NCBI GenBank assembly: GCA_013420905.1
Contig: JAAXNY010000010.1
Coordinates: 1,736,001-1,800,000 of the forward strand
DNA from: Collybia mongolica
Lineage: Eukaryota; Basidiomycota; Agaricomycetes; Agaricales; Clitocybaceae
Length of the DNA stretch: 64,000 bases
Direction: 5' to 3'
Shown here: positions 1 to 11,159 of the stretch, in pieces
Position numbering within the stretch: the stretch's first letter is position 1
Layout of the letters: each line of letters starts with the position of its first letter
Position numbers and translations under genes: made by a program
The notes under the pieces: generated by a model
What the model saw: only the letters and a program-made list of their open reading frames with translations
Told to the model about the DNA's origin: nothing
The model's database searches: none

Positions 1-844
1 AAGCCTTCTGCGGCTAAGACAGCTCTAATGGTACGTAGGACTGTCCCTCTTTCAAATAAGATGACTGACACATATATACAGCTTAATGGGGGAACCCTTG
101 ATGGAGCCACCTTGGATGTTACATCAGACATAGCACACGAAGATGAGGATACTTCGAAGGAGGGTCATCCGATTGACCAGTCCGATAAACCCAGAGCTGG
201 AAGTATGCCTCGGAAAACTAGCGTTCCTTATTTTTAAAATTGTCTAACATTACCATTTCAGTTGCTGCGGAATACCTCGCCAGGGGTTATGTGCTTTCGG
301 ATAGCATCCTCGAACGGGCCATTGAGATTGATAGTGAGGGTCGACTGTCTATGAAGTTCTCAGGTGAACTAATCATCTATATGTCTTAGACAAGCAGGGA
401 ATATCGAAGCGTTTCCTCAATTATTTCCATTCACTCGACGCTTCCCTTGGTTCTCGTGCTTTAGGGCCAGATCAGACGATCTCTGGAAAAATGCAATCCA
501 CTGTTCAGGCTGCAACAGAACAAGCAAAGACTATGGATGAGCAGAAGGGTATCTCCAAGGTTGCAAATGATGTAAGTCTCCTCCGATTCTTTTTCCCGCA
601 TACATCGACATAACATCATATATCAAAGTACTACGCCAAAGCGATTTCCTCTCCCCTTGGCCAGAAAGTCCGTGCATTCTATACCTCCACATCTAAGCAG
701 GTTGTGGATATTCACGAGGAAGCCCGTCGTATTGCTGCTGAACGGAAATCTGCAACTCCGGCGACAGAGGCAGACGCCCCGGCATCTACGCAGTCTGGAG
801 GCCCTCCCGATCCGGTTACACAGGCAGCCCCAACTGTGGTTTAA
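1..844 (+). CDS. Vip1-like RRM protein, 5' truncated
   Basis: The 5' end lies outside the window. The visible part begins within a residual RRM, where the reading LNGGTLDGATLDVTSD resembles the end of the single RRM in fungal Vip1-type proteins. The C-terminal half carries the conserved family block ISSPLGQKVRAFYTSTSKQV followed by a DIHEEARRIAAER helix. It ends with a Pro/Ala/Thr-rich tail and a TAA at 842-844. Introns fit at 203-261 and near 546-630. The intron near 364-389 keeps the frame but would be only about 26 bases, so that junction is uncertain. Members are cytoplasmic RNA-binding proteins of poorly known role. The family call is firm on the C-terminal block; function is inference. 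Confidence 0.75.
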
Positions 845-1332
845 GGTTGAAAGCCAGACTGACAGACTTCGAATGGATTGATATAGTATCTCTCTGGTTA
901 TTTCGTCATTAACAAAAGGACGTTCTTTGTAGTACTACGCTACTTTTTTGCTCGCTTTATGAGTTGTAAATGTGTACCTCTTCTTTGTCGCTCAATCATC
1001 GCAGTGACTATGTATGATGTCAGGATTTCTACTTCGCGCAATATCGTATCTTGTGTTTCGTGTTCTCAATCACAATACTGATTCGCACTACTCATTCCAT
1101 TAATTCATGAGCACTCGAGCCTTGATCGCTAGCTAGGCGTGTTCATCGGCCGTGCAGAATCATCTCTCGGCCGACAGTGCATCGAGACCCACAATTGCTC
1201 AAAGGTCATCAATTTGATACTATCGGAACATCTTCCCGAGGGTCAGTTATATATTCGGCCGGTGGATGAACTTTTTCCGAATTTCGGGATAATCTACACA
1301 CCACGAAGGTGTACGCATCCCAAACGTACGCA

Positions 1333-2361
1333 ATGGCATCCACACCCACATCCACAGCGATATCTCAACAACGAAAGCGTGACTCCGACTCACCAGACGC
1401 TTCCGGTTGGTCGGCTTCCCTCTACAACAAGTCAGTACCGTTTGTGTACTCACCGGCCTTCACGGCACCTGTTCTTGAGCTCCTAGCGGCACGACCCGGG
1501 GAAAGAATTATCGATTTCGGATGTGGGAGTGGGGAGGTCACACTAGAAATCAGACGCATTGTGGAGCAAGGGGAGGGCGGGATGGTTGTCGGGGTTGATT
1601 ACAGCGAAAGCATGGTGAGCAGTTTAACGTCGGAATCCAGACAATAAGTTTCAAGACGCGTCTCTTAAAGATCAAACAAGCTAAAGTCAACGGGCTCCTG
1701 TATGCATACGTCGCGGACATCCAAGCTCCCGACCCAATGCGAGACATCCCTGAAGCACAAGAGAAATTTGACGTTGTATTCAGTAACGCGGCATTGCACT
1801 GGTGTAAAGGTAACCCTTCAGGCGTCTTGGGCAACGCGAAAAGCGTGCTAAAAAGGGGTGGTCGGCTGGTCGGAGAGATGGGAGGCTTCATGAATTGTAT
1901 AGGTTGGGATTTTTGACTCCAAGTGTCTGTTCAAGACTCGTTTTGAATTTTCCTCAAGGTGTCAGGGCGACCTTGCACCATGTTCTTCGAAAACATGGAC
2001 ACAATCCTGTCCTGCGCGACCCCTGGTATTTCCCATCGATGGAGGACTATGTGAAGGTGCGAGTTCGTTCGGCACAGAAGCAAAGACAGCTCAACCAATG
2101 AATGAATCCTAGCTTCTGGTCACCGCATCCTTCGAGCCTATACACCTTTCTCTTACGCCTCGGTTGACTCCCCTTCCAACAGGACTTCGTGGCTGGTTGC
2201 AAGTGTTCGCGCGGAATACGTTTTTTGCTGGGTTTTCAGATGAAGAAGCCCAGATGATGATGGATGAGGTGGAAGAGATATGTCGAGTAGATTGTCAGGA
2301 CGCGAGCGGGAAATGGGCCATGGTGTATATGCGGCTTCGGTTCTGTGCAATTTTGAAATAA
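1333..2361 (+). CDS. SAM-dependent class I methyltransferase
   Basis: The ATG at 1333 is preferred because upstream in-frame starts are non-ATG. After an N-terminal SLYNKSVPFVYSPAF segment comes motif I, RIIDFGCGSGEVTLEI, the SAM-binding loop, then an acidic motif II near VVGVDYSESM. Motif IV follows after an intron (EKFDVVFSNAALHWC), and then VLKRGGRLVGEMGG. This order is typical of the trans-aconitate or ubiquinone-like methyltransferase fold. At least three introns are needed, near 1614-1670, 1897-1960 and 2055-2115. The C-terminal exon (RGWLQVFARNTFFAGFSDEE) matches the usual lid region. The substrate cannot be told from the sequence. It lies 207 bases upstream of the transporter gene on the same strand. 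Confidence 0.8.
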
Positions 2362-2567
2362 ATGAGTTGGACATTGTTTTATTTTCTTAGATACTTGTTC
2401 GGCGGTGGCTGTGGCGTAAAACAAAATGGAAACGTGGCACCTGCCTCCAGGATTAGAAATGATCTCAAAGAGTCTGTCACACACTCCCAACCTCAGGCTG
2501 AACAAATCATGTCTCTCGTGTGATATATACCCCGTTTCATTTTTTGGTTTCCCTCACTTTCTATACC

Positions 2568-4045
2568 ATGTCGTTGCGCAAGAAAGGAAGGTTTGAGCCA
2601 CCCATCGACGCCTCAGGAAACGGTGCACCAACTGCCGACAACATCACAGGCAAGGACACAGGCTTATCTGTATCACAGGCGGCTCCTGTTTTATTCGACT
2701 ATCATATGGTACTTTTCCAGGAACCTATGATTCGCAGAACTAACTCACTTCCAAAAACTAGGCCTTGACCATGGTTCTGGGTGGCTGTTGCGTGTATGTG
2801 CGGAATCCATTAAATCCAGCTGTGAACACTAAACCCGTCTAGAAATGTCTGGGCATATGAGCAACTGCTCTTAATGAACCCCAGAATTGGTACGACTACT
2901 CTTTCATGTTGGATTTCTTATCCAATTCAGAAAATCATCGCCAGGCTCCGCCCTTACCTTTTCCCAAATGCTCTTTATCACCACACAGTCCCTACCGTCA
3001 TTCCTCACATTCAAACCCAATTATTACCTTCCGCGCTTGAAACCGCGACAAGTTCCACTCGGGCAATGGGCGATCCAAGTGCTTGTGTTGACCACGGGTT
3101 CTTTACTGAATAACTGGGCCTTTGCATATCAGGTACCCTTGACGGTACTCATCGTGTTTCGCTCTGCAGGTAAAGGCCCAGTCTCCAAATCAACAATGGT
3201 CGTTTAACGTCATTCATCTCCAGGCCTGGCTGTCTCCATGCTCTTTGGATTTATATTTCTTAAAAAGCGTTACTCGTTAATGCAAATTGTAAGGCTGCGC
3301 TTTATGTTTGAAGGTTTGGAACTTTTTTTGATCCCAGTCCTTAGGTATCAGTACTTCTTGTCTCTGCTGGTGTTGTTCTCGCAACTCTGTCGAGACCAGC
3401 TCCGGCTACAGCTTCGCCTAAGCAATCCTCAGTTCAATCCTCAAAAGCCCTGCAGAAGTACGCGATCGGAATAAGTATGCTCATCGTTTCTCTTTTTTTG
3501 ACGGGCCTCTTGGGACTGTTGCAAGAAAAGACCTACCAAAAATACGGACCATGCTGGAAGGAAGGTGTATTCTATACAGTTCGTGACCCATTTCTTGGAC
3601 CTCACTTGATCCCTCAATCCCTCTCGTGCCCTAGCACTTCTTGTCTCTCCCAATATTCCTGTTCCTCGTTCCAGATGTTAAACAGGGCATTTCTAGCCTT
3701 TCGGACGCTACACCACCTTCATTTGTCGCAACCTCGTATCTGATTTTGGCGGGGAACTTAGTCTCACAGCTGATTTGTGTGTCTGGTGTGAATCGTTTGT
3801 CATCGGTCAGTAGCACAGGCTTGCAAACTCCAAACTCCACTAGCACTGACATTTTGGATGTGTCTTAGCAAGTCTCATCTGTCTCAACAAATCTTGTTTT
3901 AACAACGAGGAAAGCGATGAGTCTCTGTTTTAGCGTTTGGTGGTTTGGGAATGGGTGGAACTTCCAACTAGGCGCCGGGGCTGCAAGTGTATTTGCAGGC
4001 AGTCTGATGTTCACCCTCGCCAGCGAGAAGCATAAACAAAATTAA
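2568..4045 (+). CDS. UAA family nucleotide-sugar transporter (YEA4/SLC35B4-like)
   Basis: A multi-exon membrane protein of the UAA family, which exchanges UDP-GlcNAc, UDP-xylose or PAPS across ER or Golgi membranes. The family signature is LGGCCNVWAYEQLLLMNP near the N terminus, split by an intron after the CC. Later blocks are SLLNNWAFAYQVPLTVLIVF, SAGLAVSMLFGFIFLKKRYS and VSVLLVSAGVVLATLSRP, then QEKTYQKYGPCWKEGVFYT. The C-terminal helices include FGNGWNFQLGAGAASVFAG. About ten hydrophobic segments are expected and most can be seen. The start at 2568 (MSLRKKGRFEPP) gives a soluble N-terminal tail of about 35 residues. The closing TAA is at 4043-4045. UDP-GlcNAc, for chitin synthesis, is the most likely substrate by family, but this is inference. 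Confidence 0.82.
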
Positions 4046-5412
4046 ATTTTGTTACAGAAATGGGATTGAGAATAACGACGATTAACTTCCCAAGCTGCGA
4101 AACCCGCCCATTAATAACAATACACCAACGCTCCACCAGTATGCTTCGTCCACACCCAGAATAGTTGCCCCCGATTCTTTGATGCAGTCTGAGTGGGGCC
4201 GCCGCCTGAAACGACCTTGGGTCATAAACACTTAAGACAAAGGCATGCGTAATAGTCACTGTTGAACAACTAGTCACGTTACCCTTAGTACGTGTAAGTC
4301 GGGGTAAGTGCCGGAAAACGAGCTCGATTCGCAGGCGATTAGCAAATGAGTTTGCGGGGGAAATATGTGATTTGGGGGAGCTTCGCCCGTTCCCTAGCAT
4401 AATATGAATAGGGAGGCCAATACTCTATTGGTGCGCCCTCGTCTTCATCCCGCCCCCATCCTTCTGTTTCACCTATCTCTTTAACTTTCTCTGCTGCAGC
4501 CCATGCATGTACTTCACTACTTTAGACATGAAGCATACTTCACTACTTTAGACATGAAGCATATTCCGCCTAACGGAGGAGCCATGCGTGGTGAGCATTT
4601 TCACGCCATATGCACTTGACCTCGTCCAGGATTCTGCCGCCTTCATTTTTCATCAATTCACAGTGGCTTCATAGTAGCGCCGTATTTTCGAAACCAGTTG
4701 ATTGATCAACCAGTCGTATTTCCAGAAAAATCCAAGCCGAGCATCAAGCGCCTTCTCCTTCGCATTCACCTTGTCCATCTTCAACCGCATATTCATCCAT
4801 GTAGCATTATCAGCAGTGTATACAATAGGCAACACCTCTAGATTTTCTCATCGTCACGCCTATCCTTCAAAACCTTGTCACAGTACCTTAATGCACCATC
4901 AATCCCCTCCCACTGAATAAAATGTAGCAGCGCTGCAACATAAAGTCGGTTCCGCTGAAGCATTGTTCCGCATGTATGATGGCATCTTGGAAACGAGAAT
5001 ATATCTTCGATTAATGCCCAACAACTGGATGACTAGATGAGCAATGAATGCTGCCCAGCATTTTAGGCACTGATTCTTATAACATGCTCAACATTACATA
5101 TATTGAAGAGATTCTCCGAAAGTTCTGATGCATGCCTAAAATTTATGCGAAGGGCTGATTATTCTTAGTGGTATTTGGCAAAGAATGCCCTAACAATTGC
5201 TTGCTTGGCGGCCATCAGTACGAACAACTCTATTGTTCGCGCAAAGTCCAGTTAAATCAATGTTCATTAACGTTCATTCTACTCCCCATGTTAACACAGG
5301 TCTCCATAACATTCCGTGATTAACTCGCACATGCAACTCAGGTGGAATCGTGCCCAAGTGAACTGATATCATGATTCGCGATCAAAAGAAATAAGAAAAG
5401 GACGTGGCAACA
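4046..5412. other. Intergenic stretch, no convincing gene
   Basis: About 1.4 kb with only short ORFs (the longest is 129 codons, minus strand, 4400-4011) that show no recognisable motif or splice pattern. It contains a 26-base perfect tandem duplication at 4511-4562. Confidence 0.5.
4511..4562. repeat. 26-bp perfect tandem duplication
   Basis: The unit beginning ACTTCACTACTTTAGACATG and ending AAGCAT occurs twice in direct succession (4511-4536 and 4537-4562) with no mismatch. It lies in non-coding sequence. Confidence 0.9.
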
Positions 5413-7029
5413 TTATTTCTGATCGCGAAAATTGGACAACAAATAAATACCGTTGTGAGTCTTTGATCGGGGGGCCATCGAGGACGTATGAACTTCCCCG
5501 GCCGTCCGTATCGCATCAGACTGCTACAAATTAACCAGCTATTAGTAGTATCAACCTCTGCAACACCAAGGAGGTAACACACCTGAACGTCATTTGAGTT
5601 GACCAATCCTCGAAGGCCGTGGCGCGACATAAGTGTGTCCATGAGGGTCTGCCTGGTGTCAGGAAACCATGACTTATTACTTGATGATATACGGAAAACT
5701 GACATTGCTATACACACAACCAATGGGTATCCCAAGCATTCCGAAAAAGTGGGTCCCAGGCATAGTAAGGAAAAATATAAGGGCAAGAATGGAGGAGATG
5801 CCACAGAGCAACCCTCGAAACACCCGTCCGTCAGACCTAGCAATTTATAGGAATATTGAGCTCACCAGTTTGAATGGTAGCTCGGATGATCCTGTTTATT
5901 ATAGTGTCTGACCTGTGGAAACCTGTGCGTGAACGTGAAAGGACATAGGACAAAATGCCTGCAATAAAGGTAGGAAGGTTCGTTAATTATCTGCAAGACA
6001 ACACATTTGAGAGAACAATAAGTGATGACAGTATCGACTCCAACTTCAAAGCATTGCCATACGGCGATGAGGGGTTGCAAGTGAGTAACTGTGACGCGGC
6101 TGCCGGCCACGTTCTTGAGCCGCTTTCAAGGATGGTGTACCATGAAACGCACGATGTGACACGCCATACAAATATTCCACAAACAATTCCCATAGCCAAT
6201 GCTATCGCAGATAGTGCCACAATCCCGCAGTAGAGGATTTTGCTTTTCGTGAGGCGGAAGATTCTTAAAGAAAAGAATCGAAGATCGGATGTGTGCGATG
6301 TGTGAATAAGCACACCTATGCCCAAGAAAACATTGCGTCAAGAAGGCAGCGATTGAAGTAGCTATTACCGTGAATGGGTAAGGCCACGCGGTATCTATGG
6401 TCTCAAAGAATAAATGATGCACGTCGGGGATGTGTGTGAGTATGTGAACACACTATGAATGGCCTGAGGGTTGGCATGGTTTGTTATACTTTAAGGGCAG
6501 TAGAACAGAGGCACTTCCATGCTAGCCCTGAAAGATTGTACATACTAGTAAACTCATGCCATGTAGATCACCCCTGAGTGAGATGTGAGTGGGTTGGTAG
6601 ACGCAAATAACCTATGCTTTACGCACGATACGCTATGGAATGTATCTAGTATGAATATCGAGAGAACGGTTATCTTATAGTGCGTAGACGGTTAGTGAGA
6701 ATCCTCGTGAAAAACTTCTTTTCATACTTGATCCACTGGAGGTCGTTGAATTCTAGACCGTTTCGTTGAGCACAGTGCGGCCCGGCGTTCGCCATTGAAG
6801 AGGGACCAACAACTCACTCGTATTGCGATACAGGGAATACTGATGTGTTACTACTCCATATAAATACGTGTTGACTACGCAACCACGTTAGGAGGGCAAC
6901 TATTGGAAAGAAAATCTGAGAAACGTACAGGAAATTCCGATCAACAGAGCGCCTTAACATAGGTAAGCGCTGGAACTTTGCCAAGTAAGAAAAAGAAAGC
7001 CCACCGAGAGACTTGTCAAAGACACCCAT
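5413..7029 (-). CDS. DUF6534-type multipass membrane protein, copy A (possibly defective)
   Basis: The same gene architecture as the neighbour at 8173-9808. The start MGVFDKSLG at 7029 is joined by short introns to ALLIGIS, then FNTYLYGVVTHQYSLYRNTS, then KFNDLQWIK. Later exons give DTAWPYPFTVIATSIAAFL, IFRLTKSKILYCGIVALSA, FEVGVDTVIT, LSRSRTGFHRSDTIINRII and the conserved end HFFGMLGIPIGCVYSN / TLMDTLMSRHGLR. This helix order and the Tyr-x-Asn C-terminal signature are typical of the DUF6534 family, which is expanded in Agaricomycetes and has unknown function. At the junction of the FNDLQWIK exon and the next one (ITVLSIFILDTF) I found no GT-AG pair that keeps the frame. The gene may therefore be a pseudogene, use a non-canonical site, or contain a one-base assembly error. 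The stop at 5413-5415 assumes a last intron of about 60 bases. Confidence 0.6.
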
Positions 7030-8172
7030 GCGATGATAGAACAAGTGGGGAATACGGATGTAGACCACGCCTATAAGATCACATCATTTTATGGATGCTG
7101 GAGTATATTGGAGGGTTCTCGAGACTTGGTCGTGGGTTCCATATATTGGCAATTCTCAATGAAAAGTGCTCGGTAGGCGATCGTGTTTCCAGGGGTACCG
7201 AGTCTTCTGAGTGGCAAAAACAGGTAATTGCTCCATAGTCAGCCCTAGTCACTTCGCCCACAATCAATATACTTAATCCCTCAACGCCACCTCTCGCTTA
7301 GTCTAATCCAGGGCAGATCGGCGATGAGAGGCACTCCAGGGTGCATCCGCGATGGGCTCGTTAAGGTCAGCATGTTCAGTATCCATCAGTCCCAGGAAAC
7401 TTCCCGTGAAGTCCCGATTCTCCAATGAACCCTTATTGTAGTGCAAAGCCCTTCAGTGATTCCGAGCTGCCTATTATGTGTTTAAAACTCGAGCAGCTAA
7501 GCTGGTCTAAGGAGATTAGCTTTTGTATATGAGCCAGGCATTCTTGTTATAAACAAGAGGTGCGGGCTGAAGGTGTAGATTGGGGTGGCGAAAATCAAAA
7601 TAAACCGGGATGAGAGAAGCTTAAGAGCGATTATGGTTTTAAGAAAAAATGCGCGCAAACCTCGAGCTAGTATTTACCGTCGTATCATGATAGGTAGGTA
7701 CCGGTTGAGATGTTTGACGATATTTCGGACCGAAGCTGTGGCTACGACGCCACCCATAAGAATTTCTACCGCCCTTGCAGAATTCAATGAGTTTCATCGT
7801 GAAAGCAAGGTGGATTGTCGACGAATCCTTTCTAAACAGGAGCGGCTCAGTCGGCTTGGAGTCAGGATGGCCCGGCAAGGTCCGGGTATGACCGGTGTTG
7901 TAGTGTACTTATAGGAACAGTGTGTTCCAAGTCTTGGTTGTGGTTTCATGAGAGCGAAACTCGGCTTGACTTTACTTCCCATCCCATTGATGATATGGAT
8001 GCCAGAGGGTTAGAATTGAAATGGTGAATTCTATGGTGAACATGGTTACGGCAAAGTAATCTCATAAGTCATATTGACAAAGCTTTTTCATGCTTGCAGA
8101 GCTCTGGAATATGCATCCCCGTATTGGCACTCGGACCGAGTAACATCTTTGACGAGTCAGGGAAAGGAGGGT
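7030..8172. other. Spacer between the two DUF6534 genes
   Basis: About 1.1 kb. Opposed ORFs of 109 codons (+, 7585-7914) and 79 codons (-, 7878-7639) overlap and neither resembles a known family. The segment probably holds the promoter of copy A and the 3' flank of copy B. Confidence 0.45.
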
Positions 8173-9808
8173 TCATTTCCCCATCGTCCACTCGAGCATT
8201 TGTGTATATCTCTTTCCGAATGTGAAGCTGTATGCTGTTTTGTGACGCTTGCCTGTTATGCATCGACGTAACCTGTGTGTCGTGAACAATCCAGATTGCA
8301 TCTGATTGCTATTAACGTAAACGAGATCAAATTTAGTGTACTCGAGGGGACGAAAACGACAAACCTTCGTTTCACTTGTGCCCTTGAAAAGCACTCTTAA
8401 TTCGTGTCGTGCTAAGAGAGTGTCCATGAGAGTCTGTAATGTACGACAGCTCATGATGAGTGTATACAACACAAGAAAACAGAGTACTGGGCTGACATTA
8501 GTGTAGACACGGCTGATAGGAATTCCAAACGTTCCGAAGAAATGGGTCATTGGACTCTTCAAGAAGAACACTAGTGAAAGAATTGAGAATATACCGCTGA
8601 AGAGTCCTTTGCGAAAATGGGTTGGATCAATGGATCAACCATCGGCGCTCGAAAACATACCAGTTTGTATAGATGCTCTTATGAGCCGATTGATGACAGT
8701 GTCGGAATTATGAAATCCAGTACGCGACTTAGATAAGACATAGGTGAGAACCCCTAGTCGACACAACTTTTTAGCATAGGAGTGTCCATAGTCAAGGATA
8801 GCCTTACCTGTGATTATGCTGTCAACCCCAACCTCGAGACATAACCATGATGTGACAATGGGGCGTACGGTGACAACTTGCGCCAAGCTAGATGGATCCC
8901 ATCAGAGTAACGATCATTGAAGTGCAAGCACACGAGATACTGTTTGACCCTCCAAACTAAAACCCCGCACACAATGCCAATCACCAACGTGGCGGTGGAA
9001 AGGAAGAGGACAGTGCAATAAATAAGCATGCTCTTCGTAAGGCGGAGAATCCTTGCAATTAAAATCAGAGCGTGTGCTGAATAGTGGGCTATTACATGAC
9101 CTCCAAAGAACATACCGATACACAAGGAAGGCTTGAGCGAGGAAAGCGGTGATTGAAGTGGCTATCACAGTGAACGGGTAGGGCCAGACCGGGTCTAATG
9201 TACGATGGTGAGCGGAAGCCAGTGTGGGAGGGCCAACTCACTAAGGAGTGCGAGAGGATTCACATAATTCTCCACACTTCTCAAGTCAGAAGGGGGATAG
9301 TACCCGAGATCCAGAAGCGTGTACAAACCTGTAAACCCAAGCCATGTATATTACACTTCGGTTCAACAATGAGCAATATAATGACATGGGGTTCTCTCTG
9401 AAGGACTTACGAGGCACTATGTAATGTATCCAAGAGAAATAGGCAGAAAACTAATACTCTGAAAATGACCAATCAGTACATGGTACTGAGGCGCATTGAG
9501 ATGGCGTTTTGAAGGCCTCACCGGATCCAAAGTGGATCATTAAATTCTGAAAAGTAGACGAGATTAGCGTTATGTTATAAGTGTACTGGAAGAGCCGTAC
9601 TCGTGTTGTGATAAGATGCATACTGATACGTTACAATGCCATACAAATATGTGTTGACTGATGAGAGGGAGTTTGACGATGGAACCAATAAGTGTGAAGC
9701 GGGGCGTACAAAATATACCAATCAGAAGAGCACCTGAGGGAAGGTGAGCTAAGGTAATTGGCATGACATACTAGCTTGCTCACCAAGACTAGTGTCAAAA
9801 ATACCCAT
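8173..9808 (-). CDS. DUF6534-type multipass membrane protein, copy B
   Basis: Roughly ten short exons can be joined without loss of frame. MGIFDTSLGALLIGIF is followed by NTYLYGIVTYQYASYHNTS, KFNDPLWIR, a helix VLVFCLFLLDTLHS, and LYTLLDLGYYPPSDL. Then come NPVWPYPFTVIATSITAFL, RILRLTKSMLIYCTVLFLS, LAQVVTVRPIVTSWL, VLTYVLSKSRTGFHNS and DTVINRLIRASIQTG. The end is GIFSILSLVFFLKSPMTHFF, GIPISRVYTN and TLMDTLLARHELR. Seven hydrophobic segments and the closing Tyr-Thr-Asn / Arg-His-Glu-Leu-Arg region fit DUF6534. It appears intact, unlike copy A, and shares its intron positions. Function is unknown; a receptor-like or channel-like role has been guessed for such proteins but nothing here shows it. 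Confidence 0.7.
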
Positions 9809-10511
9809 AACAAAAATACAGCGAGGTGGGGAATGTAGAAATGAGGATATCGCCAAGGAACCAAGATTATTGCCATAATTAAGTGCATCCGATGTCCGAG
9901 TCGCTAGGGGTACTGCCGGCAATATACTCGAATAAGAGGGGATGATATGTTTTCTGCCGCCCCTTCTTTCACACTACATTTGTACAGCATTGCATGTGAA
10001 TAGATGTAGATAGTCGTGATGGGGTACCTTCATGGTGGGAGAATTGCCACAGCTCGGAGCGCTTGTCGGCGATCACTAGGGTTCGCTGAGAATCAGAGAG
10101 ATCACCATTCTTTTCCAATGGCCAGATACGTAGAGTTGCCAAGGCAATCGACTCGCAAATTGGTCGTGTGTTCTTGGAGATGAATGGGTTGAAAGGAGGT
10201 CTTTGCGGGGAAAATTAACTCCCCAACTCTTCAGCGGGAGTTCCTACATACAGACATGCGGTCAATATGCTGTCCTACAGGCTACGGAAACCCTGAGTAG
10301 AATTGAGACCGAATATTATTGCAACCGAGCCGTGTGGCGCGAACCTGATGTGCGACTTGATACATGGTGGGTCGTGTCCGGTAAACGATGTAGTTGATAC
10401 AGACGAGACCCTTGATGTTGAAATTATGGGGAGAAACAGGAAGAAACCTGTAGAAAACTGCACGACAGGTACGAACTTTAAGGAATGCAAATTTGAGGCT
10501 ATCTACGAGAG
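9809..10511. other. Intergenic region upstream of DUF6534 copy B
   Basis: About 0.7 kb with short ORFs only (up to 80 codons on the minus strand near 10282-10524) and no motif I can name. Probably promoter sequence of copy B plus the flank of the mobile-element insertion. Confidence 0.45.
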
Positions 10512-10746
10512 TGGGTGACTTCACGTAAGGTCTACGGCGCCGCAGATTTCTAGATTTCCATCAGCCGAGATGCCGTGTCCAAATTAGGACGAATTTGATT
10601 GCTGTTGATGAAAACGAACCTCTTCAGATTTCGTCGTTGTCAAGGCGAGGCGGGTGTTCTGCAGAGGCCCTCTGTAGTTTGCATGGCCAAATCAAGTAGT
10701 CCAGTGCTCGGCACATCCTAACTCGGAGAACACGCCAAAATGCTAA

Positions 10747-10837
10747 GAGCTTGTTCAGCTGCGCTGACCGGAACGGTCCGGACGCTCGTCCGGTTTGTTG
10801 GACTGTTTGTCCTTGCATGTTCCCTTGTTGATCTTGC
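10747..10837 (+). repeat. Left terminal inverted repeat of the Harbinger element
   Basis: 91 bases beginning GAGCTTGTTCAGCTGCGCTG, identical to the reverse complement of 14405-14495. It is preceded directly by the TAA target duplication. Confidence 0.95.
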
Positions 10838-11159
10838 CGTCGGGATTTGAATTCCCTCCTGTGCAACAGTCGAGACTCGAGAGTTGTGCACTCACGCCGT
10901 GATACTGCGCGCACACTGTTCCCTCATGGACAGGCAGTCCTTGAGAGAATGTGTTCGCCACATTCTCTCCCTCACATCTCTTGCTTATACTTTCACAACC
11001 ATCCACACCATCCAATACGCCATGTGAAACCATGACGATGATGATGACGACACCACAGAAAACCTTCCAGACAATCAATCAACACACTATCCCACTACCT
11101 CCTCTTCTACACATCCCACCACGACCTCTTCTTCTACACATCCCACCACAACCACCACC

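Noticed and set aside
4011..4400. 129-codon minus-strand ORF after the UAA transporter
   Set aside because: No motif, no neighbours in frame, and it overlaps the end of the transporter gene.
10275..10524. Possible third DUF6534 fragment on the minus strand
   Set aside because: Only a vague likeness to the C-terminal helix; the Tyr-x-Asn and Leu-x-x-Arg-His signatures of the two neighbours are absent.
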